DNA from: Modestobacter sp.
GTDB lineage: Bacteria; Actinomycetota; Actinomycetes; Mycobacteriales; Geodermatophilaceae
Length of the DNA: 6,537 nucleotides
NCBI GenBank assembly: GCA_025966175.1
Contig: JAOPVN010000226.1
Coordinates: 1 to 6,537 of the forward strand
Reading direction: 5' to 3'
Under the pieces are notes generated by a model, which had not been told where the DNA came from, made no database searches, and was given only the letters and a program-made list of their open reading frames with translations. This document shows, in pieces, positions 5,162 to 6,537 of the stretch (positions within the stretch are counted from its first letter, which is position 1; every line of letters starts with the position of its first letter). A program made the translations under genes and the position numbers.

Positions 5162-6243
5162 CAGCAGGCGCGCGGGAATGCGGTGCCGTCGAAGAGCTTG
5201 CGGGCGGTGCGGACGACGCCCGAGCGGACCACCCGGGGCGGCTGCGCCGAGGCGTCCACCACGACGTCGACGAGGAGGTGGCCGGTCGGGTGCTCGACGT
5301 CCACCTGCGAGCCGGCTCGCGCCCAGTCGGCGGTGAGCTCGTGCCCGACCGCGCCGGGCAGCAGCATCCCGGTGACCACGCTGACCGCGGCGAGCACGCC
5401 GATCGCGGTGTGCGGCTGCACCGGGATGAACGAGCGGGTGCAGACCTGGCCGCCGTCCCGGGCCGGGGACAGCAGCGCCGTCTTGGGCACCGAGGAGCTG
5501 CTCACGTCGCCCAGCCCCATCAGCTGGCCGGCCTTGACCCGGAAAGCGTCGACCCGCGCCAGCAGCTCGGCGTCGGCGGCCAGCTCCTCGTGCGTCTCGT
5601 ACCCGGTCAGTCCGAAGGACCCGGCCATCGCGACGACCACCGGCATGCCGTTGTCGACGCACGTGGCCTCGACCCCCTCGATGGAGTCCCGCACGTGCCC
5701 GGTGGGCAGCAGGCTCCCGGTGGCCGAGCCCTCGGTGTCGGTGAACGCCAGCACCACCGGAGCCGCCGTCGCGGGCACGCCGGCGATCGCCACGTCACCC
5801 CGGTACTCGACGGTGCCTCCGGGAGTGGGGAAGGAGGCGACCGCGATGCTGCCGGAGTTGACCATGCGGATCCGGACGCTGGTCTCGCCGTCGGCGGCCG
5901 GCACCAGCCCGCGCTCCACGGCGAACGGCCCGACCCCGGCCAGGATGTTGCCGCAGTTCTGCTGGTCGCTGACCGTCGCGGCGTCCACCCCCAGCTGCAG
6001 GAACAGGTAGTCGACGTCGGCGTCGGGGTCCTCCGAGCGCGAGACGACGGCGACCTTGCTGGTCAGCGAGGTCGAGCCACCCAGCCCGTCGATCTGCCGG
6101 GGATCGGGGGTGCCCATCAGCCGCAGCAGCAGGTCGTCGCGCTCGGCATCACCGGCCGGCAGGTCCGCGGCGTCGAAGAACAGTCCGCGGGAGGTGCCGC
6201 CGCGCAGCATGGTGCAGCGGACCCCGGTGTCGTCGTAGCTCAC
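5161..6243 (-). CDS. galD: 4-oxalomesaconate tautomerase (PrpF/GalD family)
   Basis: The protein has 360 residues and belongs to the PrpF/GalD family (diaminopimelate-epimerase-like fold), about the usual length. GalD interconverts the keto and enol forms of 4-oxalomesaconate in gallate / protocatechuate 4,5-cleavage, in the cytoplasm. Family signatures are MLRGGTSRGLFF (12-23), DGLGGSTSLTSKVAVV (52-67, with candidate catalytic K63) and SDQQNCGNILAGVGPFA (92-108, with candidate catalytic C97). The Lys and Cys roles are taken from memory of PrpF studies. PrpF-type aconitate isomerase is the main alternative, but the coupled upstream aldolase of the same pathway argues for GalD. The GTG start at 6243 overlaps the aldolase stop as GTGA, so translation is probably coupled; a weak AGG precedes it. 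The TGA stop runs directly into a double hairpin. No truncation or frameshift is seen. Confidence 0.85.
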   Translation of the reverse strand: MSYDDTGVRCTMLRGGTSRGLFFDAADLPAGDAERDDLLLRLMGTPDPRQIDGLGGSTSLTSKVAVVSRSEDPDADVDYLFLQLGVDAATVSDQQNCGNILAGVGPFAVERGLVPAADGETSVRIRMVNSGSIAVASFPTPGGTVEYRGDVAIAGVPATAAPVVLAFTDTEGSATGSLLPTGHVRDSIEGVEATCVDNGMPVVVAMAGSFGLTGYETHEELAADAELLARVDAFRVKAGQLMGLGDVSSSSVPKTALLSPARDGGQVCTRSFIPVQPHTAIGVLAAVSVVTGMLLPGAVGHELTADWARAGSQVDVEHPTGHLLVDVVVDASAQPPRVVRSGVVRTARKLFDGTAFPRAC

Positions 6244-6537
6244 GACCTGCCCCGTCGGTACTCGTCGTGGGGGACGTACTCGATGCCGAAGTCCTTCAGC
6301 TTGTCCCGAAGGCCGTAGCGGTCCAAGCCGAGTTCGCCGCGCTGGAACGCCGCCCGGCTGGCGGCCTCCTTGTCGACCCGGGCCTGCGAGGCGGTCAGTG
6401 CTCGCGGCACGTCGGCGCGGGGGACGACGAGCACCCCGTCGTCGTCGGCGACCACGACGTCCCCGGGGTGGACGACCTGACCGCCGAGGGTCACCGGGAC
6501 GTTCACCGCGCCCGCCGTGGCCTTGACCGAGCCCTGG
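6240..6537 (-). CDS. galC/ligK: 4-carboxy-4-hydroxy-2-oxoadipate aldolase / oxaloacetate decarboxylase, C-terminal part
   Basis: The last 98 residues are visible; the gene is cut by the right window edge, and the full protein is usually about 230 residues. The frame stays open to the edge (visible start QGSVKATAGAVNVPV), so the internal GTG at 6506 is not the true start. Family markers of the RraA-like LigK/GalC aldolases are GSVKATAGAVNVPV, PGDVVVADDDGVLVVPR and, near the C-terminus, GELGLDRYGLRDKL. The LGLDxYGxR motif is, as I remember it, characteristic of the aldolases and not of RraA, the RNase E regulator. The enzyme splits 4-carboxy-4-hydroxy-2-oxoadipate into pyruvate and oxaloacetate using a divalent metal, the last step of gallate / protocatechuate 4,5-cleavage. 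Its stop overlaps the galD start by four bases, so the two form an operon. The N-terminal substrate- and metal-binding half is outside the window. Confidence 0.82.
   Translation of the reverse strand, partial: QGSVKATAGAVNVPVTLGGQVVHPGDVVVADDDGVLVVPRADVPRALTASQARVDKEAASRAAFQRGELGLDRYGLRDKLKDFGIEYVPHDEYRRGRS

Noticed and set aside
4065..5336. 423-codon plus-strand open frame antisense to the dioxygenase
   Set aside because: It is antisense to a gene with clear Fe-ligand motifs, runs through the hairpin repeats, and has low-complexity composition.
5278..6318. 346-codon plus-strand open frame antisense to galD
   Set aside because: It is a shadow of galD, rich in Gly/Arg/Gln/His and with no domain.

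Overview
The window is high-GC DNA with strong G/C preference at third codon positions, GTG starts and probable leaderless transcripts, which points to an actinobacterium. Protein flavour and the style of the intergenic hairpin repeats fit Geodermatophilaceae (Geodermatophilus/Blastococcus/Modestobacter). The family assignment comes from memory, not from a search.

Layout from left to right. (1) The 3' end of a small membrane protein gene (+) converges on a hairpin repeat. (2) On the minus strand is a MurA-family enolpyruvyl transferase fused to an N-terminal Cro/C1-type helix-turn-helix. A perfect inverted repeat lies directly upstream, inside its probable promoter, which suggests self-regulation. 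(3) Divergent from it on the plus strand are an uncharacterised all-helical protein, a dienelactone hydrolase family protein, a strong GC hairpin, and a small ankyrin-repeat protein with an apparently leaderless promoter. (4) Converging on these, on the minus strand, is an aromatic meta-cleavage region. In transcription order it holds the 3' part of a 4-carboxy-4-hydroxy-2-oxoadipate aldolase (galC/ligK), a translationally coupled 4-oxalomesaconate tautomerase (galD), two hairpin repeats, and a type I extradiol (catechol 2,3-dioxygenase-like) dioxygenase.

How the genes work together. GalD and the aldolase are lower-pathway enzymes of gallate / protocatechuate 4,5-cleavage, which ends in pyruvate and oxaloacetate. 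The extradiol dioxygenase would open a catecholic ring. It belongs to a different superfamily from the usual gallate/protocatechuate 4,5-dioxygenases and is separated from galD by two hairpins, so it may be a separate unit. The MurA fusion keeps the residues for PEP chemistry but has lost several UDP-GlcNAc contacts.

The most interesting items are the HTH-MurA fusion with its candidate operator, the substituted sugar-nucleotide site of that enzyme, the three hairpin repeats (two with compensatory base changes and two abutting stop codons), and a probable His-to-Tyr change at the acid-base position of the dioxygenase. No tRNA, rRNA, CRISPR array or insertion sequence was seen, and no stretch over 300 bases lacks a gene.
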